This document shows positions 10,638-22,139 of a stretch of 64,000 nucleotides of DNA, piece by piece. A program made the translations under genes and the position numbers. The stretch spans positions 496,001-560,000 of the forward strand of contig NW_025401096.1 of the NCBI RefSeq assembly GCF_011075055.1, written 5' to 3'. How positions within the stretch are numbered: the stretch's first letter is position 1; each line of letters opens with the position of its first letter. Under the pieces are notes generated by a model. It had not been told where the DNA came from, made no database searches, and saw only the letters and a list, made by a program, of their open reading frames with translations. This DNA is from Mangifera indica (Eukaryota; Streptophyta; Magnoliopsida; Sapindales; Anacardiaceae).

Positions 10638-11742
10638 TTGCACGCAAATTTCATCACTTTATTATTAAGTGACTACATCCATTCTATATTTTAACTACCT
10701 CTTAATTAGCATTTAGCACCTTTGTATATCTTTGTTGCCATTTTAAATCATATGCAAGTTTTTTTTTATCTCTCCCTGGTGCAGGAGGACTACACAAAAA
10801 CTAGGAAGGTGACAGATACTAGCACGTATTTTCTTGGTTTCCTGGTTTAGCTGTAATGTTCCATCTTAATTTTTTTATTTTACTAACAATAAACAAATAT
10901 ATAGCTAAGTAATTGTTGATTGCTTTTTTTTTAATTAGTTGTTGATAATGATTTTTTTTTTTTAGTAAGTTGTTCAAAATGATTGTTGTAGACTAATCTT
11001 ATATATATAGAAGTGGTATCTTATTTTACATTCACAAGATGAAGAAAGGGATAAATATTTTGGCATCCAATTAATAAATAAAGTACAACTATATTATCAC
11101 TAATGGGTGACACATCTAGTGCCTTTTGTTTATAAGTTATTTACAATTTTTTTGATAAATTAGTTATTTATAATTATATGTGTCTATAAATACATTTATG
11201 AATATACAATATTTCGCTATTACTTAATGTTTGTCCTCTTTTTTTCCGGTCATCTCTGTTGTTCTTGCCACCTTCGTGAGTAGCGTTGCGCGTGGAGTAT
11301 CATTATCAACTTCCTATTTTTGGCTTCAAGTCATTGTCGTCGACCTTCATGGACTCTTCCTTAGCGCTCTATTTTGGTCACGTGCCCGTAATGAAGCACT
11401 AGTATTGCCTGAGAAATCTCCTTTCCAGCACTAAAATACACGAGCCTTTTCTCTGACAACTAAGTTCTGTCTTTTTCAAAGGATCTTTTTCCGATGACCA
11501 AAGGCTATTCTCAGATCTCTGAATATTTTGTGGTGGCTGATTTTCACACATGTGAGTTGTGCTTATTTGTGTTGGATTTGGTTTCTAGTGGATATTGGAT
11601 TGGGATTGAATAATTGTTTGGATTTTGGTTGTTATTAGATTGGGCGTGGATTATTTGTGTTGGGTCATTGGTTGATTATTTTGGTGATTGCATTGGATAT
11701 TGGATTGGTAGCACTTAGACTCATATTCATCGTTAATTATTA
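10638..11742. other. Intergenic; possible leader of copia 4 at the right; one exon-like segment
   Basis: No complete gene is visible. At 10785-10850 a strong 3' splice-site-like sequence (T-run, CTCCCTGGTGCAG) is followed by an open 21-codon segment ending in TAG, a possible terminal-exon remnant of unknown origin. From about 11225 to 11742 the sequence, with many GGATTGG/TTGG words, may be the leader of the copia element whose gag begins at 11743. No PBS or 5' LTR is seen. Confidence 0.4.
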
Positions 11743-12748
11743 CTGATGATTTATTCTCATGAAAAAGATAAATATTTCAATTCCATCAATCTCATTCTTA
11801 ATGGTATAAATTATGTTATTTGGGCTCAAGAAATATTTAGTTTTCTTAATGGCAAAAAATTGTGGTGGTATATTATTAGTGATATACCTCAACCACTCAA
11901 AAGTGAAGACAAAGAGACATCCAATTATATTGTAATGCTTGAAAAATGAGATCGCAAAAACTTTCAAATTATTACCTAGTTTCATAGTACCTACGTTCCA
12001 ATTATCAAACTTCAATTTAACCATCTTGAGACTGTTATAGAAATATGAGATTTGCTTGTTAAACACTACTCTATTATCAATGTCATTCATCGGTTTCAAT
12101 TTTATGGTAACCTTAGTCACATGCATAAAAAACTGGGTCAATCTATTTATGAATTTCTCTAAAAAATGACAGCGTTATAGGGTCAATTATCATTGTCTAA
12201 ACCAAAAATAACATGATCCTCGTGATGTCATATTCTATGCAAAGGAAAAAGATGAATTTTGAGTCTATCATTCTACTATGGCATTGAATGATGAGTTTGA
12301 ATCAATAAAATTCTCTTTATTATATAAGGATACCCCTCTAGATCTTGACATAGTGGTTATAGAATTATGTGTTGAGGAGGTTTGTCCAGCTACCTTGAAG
12401 TCTCGACAATCTTTCTTGTCCATTGATACTATTTTGGTTATTCCTACCTCTTTTTTATCTTAGTACAAAGCATTTTGTTGCTATTGTCATAAACCAGAGC
12501 ATGTTGTTTTTGATTGCTTTAAGTTACAATCAAAGAAAGGCTTTAGACGACACAATCACACCAACTCTAAGTCTAGTAAGGCTTTTAATTCCAATGTCAT
12601 TGCTACTATCATTGACGGTTTGTCTTCTAGTCACTCTTCTATCATAGATAAGCTACTTAGTAAGGTAGACCTTGATACTTTAAAACAAGCCTTAGCTTTG
12701 TTCATCATTGGTACCTCAACTTCTTCTGTCTTATCTGTCACCCCAAGT
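11743..12748 (+). pseudogene. copia 4 gag pseudogene
   Basis: The start reads as a plant copia gag of the type with an N-terminal LNGINYVIWAQEI-like motif and a GKKLWWY segment. A KLGQSIYEFL-like segment follows at about 12130 and an ALNDEFESIK segment at about 12280. A CCHC zinc knuckle at about 12474-12519 is intact in spacing (C-X2-C-X4-H-X4-C) and would bind element RNA. Several stops and frameshifts disable the rest. The frame at 12748 continues correctly into 18245 once the hAT insertion and its target duplication are disregarded. Confidence 0.8.
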
Positions 12749-13179
12749 TAGAGACGATAGTCGGTCAGGCTAATGCTGATGCAGCTTATCAGGCCAATGG
12801 GTTGGGTCGGGCCTAAGACTCGTATAGTAACTGGTTTTATGGGTTAGGTTGATCAATGAAACTATAAGACCCACAATTCAATCGGGCCTATAGGACGATC
12901 GGTTAATTTTATGAAAAATATTTTTCAATTAAATTTTTTAAATTATGTTTTTTAAATCATTTTTGAATTATTAAAATTGAAGAAAGTACTCCAAACATTT
13001 TATTAATAATCCTTTACTTGTGGTAGAGAAATACCATGGTTATATTATGAAAAATGTTATAACATAGTACAAATAAATTAATTTACATATTGTAAAATTA
13101 CAAATATAAATACGATATATATACCATCTATCTACTTGTCTTCAACATCCAACTTTTTGAATTCTTTAAATATATCTTC

Positions 13180-15225
13180 TATGCTTGATTTTGTAATTTA
13201 AATACAACTTTAAACCAATCCTTCACATGATTGTCTCGACTGTGTTTGGGTGTAAATTGAATTGTCTATTATTTAACATACATTCACCTGCATTAAAAGT
13301 AGATTTCAATGTTACAGTCAACATTGAATGGGTTAGTAGATCTCCGGTCATGGTGGTAAGTACAGGAAAAGTTTATGCCTTTTCTTTCCAGTATGCCAAA
13401 ACATCTAATTTCTCAAGACCATATCATTGAACAATGTTTGGATAATGGTCAATATTGATATAATTATAAAACTCGCCATAATTTGTACTTTGACTCACGT
13501 TAGTTTACCTTTGCGTAGTCATATGCCTAACTTTTTTCTATTTGAACTATCAGAACTTACCTTTATTTATAAACTTTGTTCAACCCTTCCACATTTTTGT
13601 TCATAAACACTTTACATTTTCATTAAAAATTGTTTAACACTATCTGTGCAATTAACAATATTGGTAATTAATAAATTATCATTAATAACATCAAATAAAT
13701 TTTTTAGTCCCAATGCTTTTGCCCTAGGATCAAATATAGCGGTATCAACATAAAGTAAAGAAATTTCGTTCTAATATTTAAAAAATTTTTGTTTTATTTG
13801 TCTAGATATGGAAAATATTATAATACCTATGTTCTTTAAAAACATTACTGATTTCTACCATACTACACAACATTAAACAAGTAGTTTGTTAATACATACA
13901 TGAGCATTAGTCTGTGAGTATCTTCAATAACTCAACATGTTCATTAGAGCCATAATAGTCTCCTAATCTTGATCTATCAAAAAAATAGAATTTTCCAAAA
14001 CTTTTGGTTTGGTTGGGTATTAAAGAACTGTGTTATAAAAACGTCATATTTTTTGCATGCTTTCAACATAAGGTATGTTGAATTCTACCTAGTTTTGACA
14101 TCTAATTTTAATTAACCCCATTGATTTACATAAATCATGATATGTTTGTACTCGTGATAGGGATGATGAAATATATATGATAACATGTCTAATTGTTTGT
14201 ATATGTTTTTTTTTTCCCATGCTCAAACCATCTTAAACTATTAAAATAATAACATGATATGCACACTTAATATGAAATAATTGTCCATCAAATGGAGGAG
14301 ATAAATGATTATACATTAATTCAATAACTTTATCATTATTTTTGACATTATCAAAAGTAATTGTAAAAATAGAATTATTAATTTTGTCTTCCTCAAAAAT
14401 ATTTGCTAATGCATGACAAACTATAACACCATCCTGTAGGTATTCCAAATTTCTAAATGCAATAATTTTTTTACATAACTATTAGTTAAGATTAATGTAA
14501 TGGATAGTCGCACATAAGTACCCTATATCCTGATTTATAGTTGTCCATAAATAAGAAGTTATTGAAATAACACTACTAAAATTACTTAATTCTCCAATAA
14601 CTTTTAATTTTATTAATTCATAATTTCTAAAGATGTTTGACTTAAAAGTTGACCTATAAATTCTTCTAAATGTGGATTGAACACTATTTCGTATTGTCCA
14701 TTTTAAGATTTCATCTTCCATGTAACTAAAAGGCTTATCAGAAGCAATAACATACATAGCCATGTAATCTCACATCTTTATTTAATCATACAAGAAAGTT
14801 GACATTTCTCTCACGTATTTGGAATTGCTTGGACCTCCTGTTGAATTGACATTTAGACCAATGGATCACAATCGGGTGAAGACTATTTGTTTTTGTCCTT
14901 TGAGCTTATGTAGAATTTTTTTACAATAATCAGTAATATGTCTATGGAGATGCTTCGTGCCACTCATATTTGCACATGTCAAACATAAACTATAGCGTTT
15001 ACATATTGTTCGGTGTATTACTTTTCTTTTGATTATTTCTTGTATTTGATCAAAGTGATCTCACACTATTGACTTCTGCTTTCTTTTTCTCTCTATTGAA
15101 CCTGTGCCTATACCATTTTCACCGGTTGGTACTCTACTTGTTCCACATTGTGCATCATCAATAATGTTATTAGCACCAGCATAATAATATTCAAATAGAT
15201 TGAATTTATTTGACTTTGGATCCAT
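13180..15225 (-). pseudogene. hAT transposase pseudogene (BED zinc finger, RICESLEEPER/Ac-like)
   Basis: The ATG at 15225 is followed by a BED-type zinc finger: an IV-DHF-like aromatic motif with TGG turned to TGA, then spaced cysteines and a GTKHLHRHI motif at about 14960. Next comes a segment beginning AMYVIASDKPFSY (about 14760) and SSVISITSYLWT, typical of plant hAT transposases. A TFDNVKNNDKVIELM segment (about 14370) and DGQLFHIKCAYH (about 14285) fall in the RNase-H-like catalytic region. At about 13360-13230 the C-terminal dimerisation domain is readable (FPVLTTM, then STFNAGE and HPNTVETIM). Length of about 680 codons matches the family. Stops and frameshifts make it inactive. Confidence 0.85.
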
Positions 15226-15928
15226 TTGTTAAATATTTTTTATTAGCAAAATTAAAATGAAAATTAAATTATAAATACAAAAAATTATTATTTGTGAATT
15301 TAGACAGTTTTAGACTGAGAGCTGATGAGAGAAGAAGAAATTGAGAATAATGAAAGATTGAGCGATTGAGATTTGAGAGTGTGAGATTTGAGAAAGGATA
15401 ATGAAATTTATAAAAAGGAGAAAAGAGGTGTTAGGTTCATATAAGAAGAAAAAGGAAAAAAAATTATATGCAATGGTTTATACCTATGGCAGAGCTTATT
15501 CTATCAAGTCCTGTGTGGTAGAATTTTGCCATATAGCATTGGCTTCTGCCCTTCAAATTTTAATTTTTTTAAATTGTCAACAGTAATAGGTCAACCTACA
15601 GGCCTTTTGCCTAGGCTTATGGCCTGACTTAAATAGCCCATCGATCGGGCTTGTAACCTCTTCTAATCAATAGGTGTGTTACAAAAAAATGACAAGAGTT
15701 TTCCTATTTTATAGGGTCCGAGAAATTTTTATTATGTCTTGTAATATTCCTAATTAACAATTTACACATATCAGTCCTATCAACCAATTAGATTTTCATC
15801 AATTTAATCACAATTAACAGAATAAATAAATAGTAAGCACCATCAAAAAAATTACCACCCACAAAAACCTTAAAACAACTTCCAACAATTAACAATATAT
15901 TTATATACACTCACATATATCCAATTAT

Positions 15929-15931
<3 letters not shown>

Positions 15932-15965
<34 letters not shown>
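15932..15965. repeat. (AT)n microsatellite
   Basis: Uninterrupted AT dinucleotides lie inside the probable solo LTR. Confidence 0.95.
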
Positions 15966-15967
<2 letters not shown>

Positions 15968-16692
15968 CTATAAGGATATATTAATCATTATATAAATGTA
16001 TATGCACATCAATACAATAACCACATATATACATATAGGAACCAAAATATATATACATATTCACCAATATCTATATCTATATGTGAATACATATACATAT
16101 ATTCACATATACATCCAAAACATATAAATCAACCAAAATATAGTGTCTTCCTCCTTCAACCTCATGTCTCGCTAGTGCTCTTCGGGAACCTCTGTTGCAA
16201 CTCTTTACCTGTAAAATATTAAATTATATGGAGTGAGCGACCACGACTCAGTAAGAAAATTATACTAAATACTCCAAACATTTTATACCAGTACCAATCT
16301 CTTTCATACTCAGCACGTCAAGACTTGTCGCATACAAGATCATTTACATGGAACACGCATTAACCACATATCATAATTTTTTTTATTCATATATTTATTT
16401 TTTTCTTTACTATGCAAATATGATTCACACCTTATGATTTATGCATGTATAAGTGTCATAACTTTTCTATTTTTTGATCATACATCTTTCTTAACTTTTT
16501 ATCAACCATATAGTCTTGCATGCATGATTCTAATGCAAATGACTTTCATATAACATTTGCTAATTTTTTTTATTTATCAATTATTTTCATTTACCGGTCT
16601 AGACTATATATGATAGTACTCATAGTCACTATACGAGACTCATAGTCATTATACAAGAAACAATTCTCTCTTATACACACATTTCACTAGTT

Positions 16693-16824
16693 TTCTTTGT
16701 TGTCCACATAGTATAGTTGACATCTTTTTTTGTTGTCCACACAGTACAACTAATATATTTCTTTGTTATCCACACAGTACAACCGATATCTTTTTTTGTT
16801 GTCTACACAGTACAACTCGCATGT
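16693..16824. repeat. 33-bp minisatellite, four copies
   Basis: The word TGTTGTCCAC, or one-base variants, starts at 16698, 16731, 16764 and 16797, a period of 33 bp. Each unit carries a TTTGTTGTCCACACAGTAC-like core. It lies inside the probable solo LTR. Confidence 0.9.
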
Positions 16825-18237
16825 AAGGATTTTAAGAATGCTTTCTGCTTTCCTGTATCATATGAGTAATTATGAAATCGAAAAAAAAATACTTGTTTTT
16901 CATTTTCTGAAAATATACATAACTTAGGAAACGTTTTTCCTCTTTGTTTATTTTTCTGAAAACATGCATATGTTATGATTCCTCATGTAACCAGAATATG
17001 AAATATGCATATTCATTGTTTTTCCTCGTTCTTTTCAATCCTTATCAAACATCATATTATTTTCTCATGCATTTATATATATCTCATGCATCAAATTAAT
17101 TTCTCCATATTAATATACATATATACAACATGGGCTTAATATAAGAGTTCTTACACATATCATGCACATAATTAAGCTAAAATTAACCTACACACATAAA
17201 ATAACACTTTTACCTTTATGGTTGACAATTGCATGCCTACCCTTAGTGCAAATTCTTCCATCAATTCATCATTTCTCCTATACTCAATATACAAAATCAA
17301 CTAAGCTAGCCCTAGGAATAAGAGATGTCTAAAATACCGTTATAGTCAAAAATTACATCATAAGTCCTAATAAATTTCTTTATTCTTTGAAGCACAAATC
17401 ACCTTAATTCAATACCCTACACACATATACAAGTAAAGGTTATTTGAATAACCTAACTCAAATTACTTTAAATATGTAAAGTATGAAATTTTTACCTTTT
17501 CTTTGATAATTAGGTGATTTAAGCCTATTCCCCTTCTTTTCTTCTTCTTAGCAACCTTAATCCACCAAAAACATAATTATTAATTGAAACTCTAAACTTG
17601 ACATCTCTTAAAATTTGAACTTTTTACCTTAGAATTTACTAAAATGGATAGATCTACAATTTTTATAACTAGAGGCTTTGAAAATTAGGTGGTTTAACTA
17701 GGTTTTTTGGTTAATCTTTGTTTGAAGAAAACCTTAGTGAATTTTACGGAGGAGTCTCAGACAAGGAAGAAGAAAATGAATAGTTTTTGTTTGTTTTTAC
17801 AATTTTTATTTCCTTTATAACCATTTTGGACTACTTTACCCTTAGCCTTCTCTAAAAATGACTATTATATCCCTATACAATTACCAAAAACCCTTAGCAT
17901 CATCACATAATTTCAAGTGTGCCATTCAATTTACATTCCCACTTTGTCCCTTAAATCTTTCTAAAATGACCATTTTACCTTCTATGAAAATTATTGCTTG
18001 TTTAGTAGTTCAACAGAATTGCTTCATAATTTCTTTAAACAACAATTTATAAAATCAACTCTAGGGGTAACTTTGGAAGTACAGTTTACTAGCATACCTG
18101 AATCTGGGTGTTACAGGGCTTGACCTACTACAACAATAGGCCAAACCCTTTTGTGTCAAGTTTTTTCCCCAAGATTTGGGGTTGGGTCATAGCTCAACCC
18201 AGTTGATGCCCACACCTTGACCCAATTGACACCTCTA

Positions 18238-21200
18238 CTCAAGTACATCTTCATCTTGGTATTTTGATTTTGCACGTTGCAATCATATGACTGCCAATTC
18301 TTGTCTTTTAAAATCTAAGAACATTATGTCCTAACTTTGGTTTATCTATTAGTCACGTTAGTATTTTTCCACTCCTACTTTATTGTTATCTAATGACTTT
18401 CTTGTTCCTAAACTCTTAGTAAATCTTATTTATGTTGGACAATTATTTGATCTTGGCCTTGAAGTACATTCTCTTGTTGTGGTTGTTTTGTGTAAGATCC
18501 TCAAACTAGACAAATCTTTGGGACCAGACATAAAGTTGGTCATCTATTTGAGTTGACATCTTTTCAACTACCTTCCCATTTTACACCTCTCAAAGTGTTG
18601 TCGTTGTGTTTTCTTCTACTTGGAATTCTCATCTTGGTCATGTTTCCTCCTCTCAATTAAATTTTTATGTTCTAGTGGTATTTTATAGAATGTTAAAAAT
18701 GATCATTTTGATTGTGTTTCTTGTGAACTTGGCAAAAATCATGTTTTACCTTTCAATAATAGCACTTTTATATCATTTGCTATTTTTGATCTTATACGTA
18801 TTGATATTTGAAAACCTTCTCTTGTACCTAACATAGGAGGTGTTATTTATTTTATAATTTTTTTTGGTGAATTTTCTTGATTCATTTAAATATATTTTAT
18901 GAAAAATCATTTCAATTGCCTAAAATTTATGCAACTTTTGCTGCTCTTTTGAAAGCTTAATTTTCTAGTGTTATTAAAATTCTTAGAACATATAATGCTA
19001 TGGAATATAGAGATGGTAAACTTTTTTGTCTTCTCTCCCAACATGGCACTATTGTTCATAGGTTTTATCTTGGTATATCCTAACAAAATGGTCATGCAGA
19101 ATGAAAACACAGACACATTTTGGACATTATCCATGCTCTTTTAATCTTTACATCATGTCCTAAGTAGCTTTGGGGTGAAGCAACTCTTATTATTGTCTAC
19201 ACAATCAACCATATTTCCATTACTGTGACTAATGACCAAAGCCTTTATGAATAGTTGTATAATAAAACTCCTGATTACAATATTCTTAGAGTCTTTGGTT
19301 TTGCTTGTTTTATTCACCTATAACCACATGAACGATTAAAATTTGAACCTCGTTCTAGGTTATGGTGTTTTTTTGGTTATGATATTAAACATAAGGGATA
19401 TCGCTGTTAGGATCCTGTTTCTAAACACTTCGCCATGTCACTTTTGGAAACATAAAATGTTCTCTTCTAATTCTAAGTTTCATTTTTCTAAACATAACTC
19501 ACATTTCTTCACAAATCCATCTGTTAAGTTATTTCCTGAGGCATTGTCCTTTACTAATCACAATGACATTATTCTACCTTTTTATGATATTTTTAATGTA
19601 TGTCATATAGATGAAAGCACTACAATTGGTCCTAAAGCATCTAGCTTATCTATAGATCTTAACCCTCCACAAAGTTCTCCCTCAACTTAAAATAATAGAC
19701 CTATTAAAGTACGTCTACTTATTTACGTGATTATCATTATTATTCCACTGTTGTCTTCTTGCATGAATGAAGCTTTTACACAAAAGCTAGTGTTAATCCT
19801 TTTTGGTAGTAAGCAATAACCTTAATAAAGACTTATACTTAGGACTTAATTGACATATTGCTTGGTAAATTTACCAAGGAATGTAAATGGGTTTACAAAA
19901 TTAAAACGTCTGTCGATGGCTCAGTGGAATGTTATAATGCTTAATTAGAGGCAAAGGGATTTACTTAACAGTATGAGATTAATTATGAGGAAAACATTTG
20001 CTTTAGTGGCTCAAATCACTTTTGTTTATAGTCTAATAGCTATTGCAACTATCCAAAAATGACAACTTTTTTAGATAAATGTAAAGAATATCTTTTTAAA
20101 TAGAGATCTTATTGAAGAAGTTTATATGAAACCTCCACCTGGATATACTCATCCACCTAAAAAGGTTTATCGTTTTTTTACAAAGCCTTATATGGACTTA
20201 AGTAGGCTCCGAGAGCATGGTTTGCTAAATTCAACTTTACCATTAGTCAATTTGGGTTCTCCTTTAGCTCTTATGATAATGCTCTGTTATCCACAAAATT
20301 GAGAGGTGATGTACTATGTTATTGTTGTATGTCAATGATATGATTATTACTGGAGATGATGTACAAGATATAATAGAGTTGAAGCAGTTTCTCAACACAA
20401 CATTTGAAATGAAAGATTTTAGTCACATAAGTTAATTCCCTACGCTAGAAGTTCTCTTTAATGGTATTGGTTATTACTTATCGTAAGCCACATATGTTAT
20501 TGATCTTTTTATCTTTTATTAGTTTGTTAGATAAAAAAACTATCTCCACTCCACTTGAAGCCAATGTCAAACTTTCTCTTACAGAGGGAACAATCTTGAA
20601 TGATCCATTTTCTATAGACAATTGGTTAAAAGTCTTATCTACCTAGCTACTACTCAACTAGACATAGCGTATATCATTCATCTTGTTAGTCAATTCATGG
20701 TTGCTCCTTGTACTACTCACTTTATGACAGTGCTTCATATCCTTCGATATATCAAAAGTACCTTGTTCCATGGTCTTTATTTTTTTGCTCAGTCCTCGCT
20801 TATATTATGTGCATATTCTGATGCTAGTTGGGTAGGTGATCCTACAAATAGACATTCCATCATTGGTTGTTGCTTTTTTCTAAGAGATTCTCTCATCTCA
20901 TGATGCAGTAAGAAATAGATGGTTGTTTCTCGATCAAGTACAGAAGTAGAGTTTAGAGTATTTGTAGACATTACTTCTGAACTTATCTGGTTATGATGGG
21001 TATTACAAGATATAAGAGTCTCTCAATAAAATTCTATAAACATCTACTATAATAATCATAGTGTCATTCAAATTGCTCATAATAATGTTTTTATGAATAC
21101 ACCAAACACATTGAGATTGATTATCATTTTGTTTGTTGTCATCTTGTTAAAAAGACCCTTCATCTCGCTTCTGTACCTTCATTGATTAGATCGCTAACGT

Positions 21201-21285
21201 CTTCACTAAAGCCCATCCTCCGAGACGCTTTCATGACTTACATTACAAACTCAAAATAGCAAATTCTTTGCCTACTTGAGTTTGA
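18238..21285 (+). pseudogene. copia 4 pol: protease, integrase, RT, RNase H (broken)
   Basis: The protease active-site region (WYFDFA...NHMT, where SGA would be expected) is at about 18258. A LGHVSSSQL-like integrase zinc region follows at about 18626 with CVSCELGKNH at about 18713. The integrase core is marked by a QQNGHAE motif at about 19083 and FGFACFIHL at about 19300. RT shows a KWVYKIK block (about 19885), a KALYGLK-like block (about 20185) and the catalytic box at 20328-20339, which reads YVND instead of YVDD. The SDASWVGDP RNase H motif is at about 20817 and SRSSTEVEF at about 20928. Many stops and frameshifts are present. Confidence 0.85.
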
Positions 21286-21291
21286 GGGAGA

Positions 21292-21491
21292 TGTTAGAAT
21301 ATATTATATATATTTGGTTTCCTATATTAGAATATATTCTGAATATTTAGTTTTCATTATATATCATTGTGTATTGATTGTATGTTGATTAAGACTGATC
21401 TTGTTTTCTTGTATAAGATTTAAATGTATATTCGTGTACACTTCCTTCATTGTAAAATACAAAAAAATTGTTCTTTTTAACTTTTCATACA
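21292..21491 (+). repeat. 3' LTR of copia 4
   Basis: It begins TGTTAGAATATATT directly after the purine-rich GTTTGAGGGAGA tract and runs about 200 bp to a CATACA end. It contains a direct repeat of TATTAGAATATATT-like words and a TTCATTGTAAAATAC-type end. The matching 5' LTR is missing, so the length is inferred from terminal dinucleotides only. Confidence 0.65.
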
Positions 21492-22139
21492 TGGTTGTAA
21501 TTTACTAATTTGTATTTCTTTGAGTAATGAGCAATGGTTGTAGTTAATTGTCATGTGGATCGCCATGTCATATTCTGTTGATTGTTTTAAAAAAAAAAAA
21601 ACTCATTTCTTGTTATCTATCTGAATTACCGAAACATTATGTTCTGCAATTTAAATTAAGAATTTGACTATGCTAAGATTTTTCTTTTGGTGGGATTTAT
21701 AATGGATCTCATTTCATTGACATACGTGTATTTGTTTGATTCAAAAGAAAATGCCATGTTTACGTTTTCTAATATATGACTGATTTGCAATTTATAATTA
21801 GGCCAAATGATTATGTCCCACCTAAAGTTTGATGAAATGATGCATTCCAATCCTTCAAGTTTGAAAACACTAATTTCTTACTCATCTGTTAAAGTCATTG
21901 GTTAGTTTTAATAGTGAAAAAACACTTCTGACATTTTGTTCAAATATCATAATATGAAATCTAAATAGGAGTGTAAGAATCATTTTTCAAAGCTTACAAA
22001 AGGCAAATGGATAATTCTCTTATCTTTTTTTAAAAATTATCATATTCACCCAATATGTTTTAAAAATATATTTATTGTCCTAATAGTTTAACATAATATT
22101 TACACCTCTAATATATTGCATTCTATTCATTTTTTTGGG
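21492..22139. other. Intergenic with a copy of a dispersed repeat
   Basis: No gene is seen. At about 21810-21960 there is a segment (CCCACCTAAAGTTTGATGAAA...CCTTCAAGTTTGAAAA...CTAATTTCTTACTC) that recurs at about 29440-29520 and 57320-57400. It is therefore a dispersed, non-coding repeat, probably a non-autonomous DNA element. Confidence 0.55.

Larger units (their letters stand above)
15677..18117 (-). repeat. Probable solo LTR (Ty3/gypsy Del/Tekay type) nested in the hAT element
   Basis: A 2.4-kb non-coding block is bounded by TGTTACA (15677-15683) and GGGTGTTACA (18108-18117). Read on the minus strand it begins TGTAACACCC and ends TGTAACA, as large plant gypsy LTRs do. Inside, minus strand, are features seen in Del/Tekay LTRs: a TACTGAGTCGTGG-type segment at about 16240 and a TCTCGGACCCTATAAAATAGG segment near 15705. 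No PBS, coding sequence or second copy is present, so a solo LTR left by recombination is the best reading. No clear target duplication is seen, so the borders are approximate. Confidence 0.55.
12749..18237 (-). mobile_element. hAT DNA transposon nested in copia 4
   Basis: The ends are imperfect inverted repeats: TAGAGACG... at 12749 and ...CACCTCTA ending 18237 (complement TAGAGGTG). They are flanked by CCCAAGT (12742-12748) and CTCAAGT (18238-18244), a degenerate target duplication of 7-8 bp as expected for hAT. The copia 4 reading frame joins exactly across this interval, which independently supports the borders. Inside is a hAT transposase pseudogene on the minus strand (15225 to about 13180). 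The right part is interrupted by another insertion (15677-18117). Both subterminal regions are rich in GGGTTGGGTC/GGCC-type words. Confidence 0.8.
11743..21491 (+). mobile_element. Ty1/copia retrotransposon 'copia 4', 5'-truncated and interrupted by a hAT element
   Basis: Gag starts at 11743 and runs to 12748. The frame resumes at 18238 with protease, integrase, RT and RNase H, and ends at a polypurine tract (GTTTGAGGGAGA, about 21280-21291) followed by a 3' LTR (21292-21491). The domain order, integrase before RT, is that of copia. The 5' LTR and PBS are not found. The intervening 12749-18237 is a later insertion. Confidence 0.85.

Noticed and set aside
11740..12141. 133-codon minus-strand open frame
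   Set aside because: It is antisense to the clearly recognisable copia 4 gag and has no family features.
16690..16830. CRISPR-like array from the regularly spaced repeat
   Set aside because: The 33-bp units are contiguous tandem repeats without unique spacers, in a plant LTR context.
15677..18117. Second autonomous element with its own genes
   Set aside because: No gag, pol or transposase could be read on either strand; the block fits a solo LTR better.
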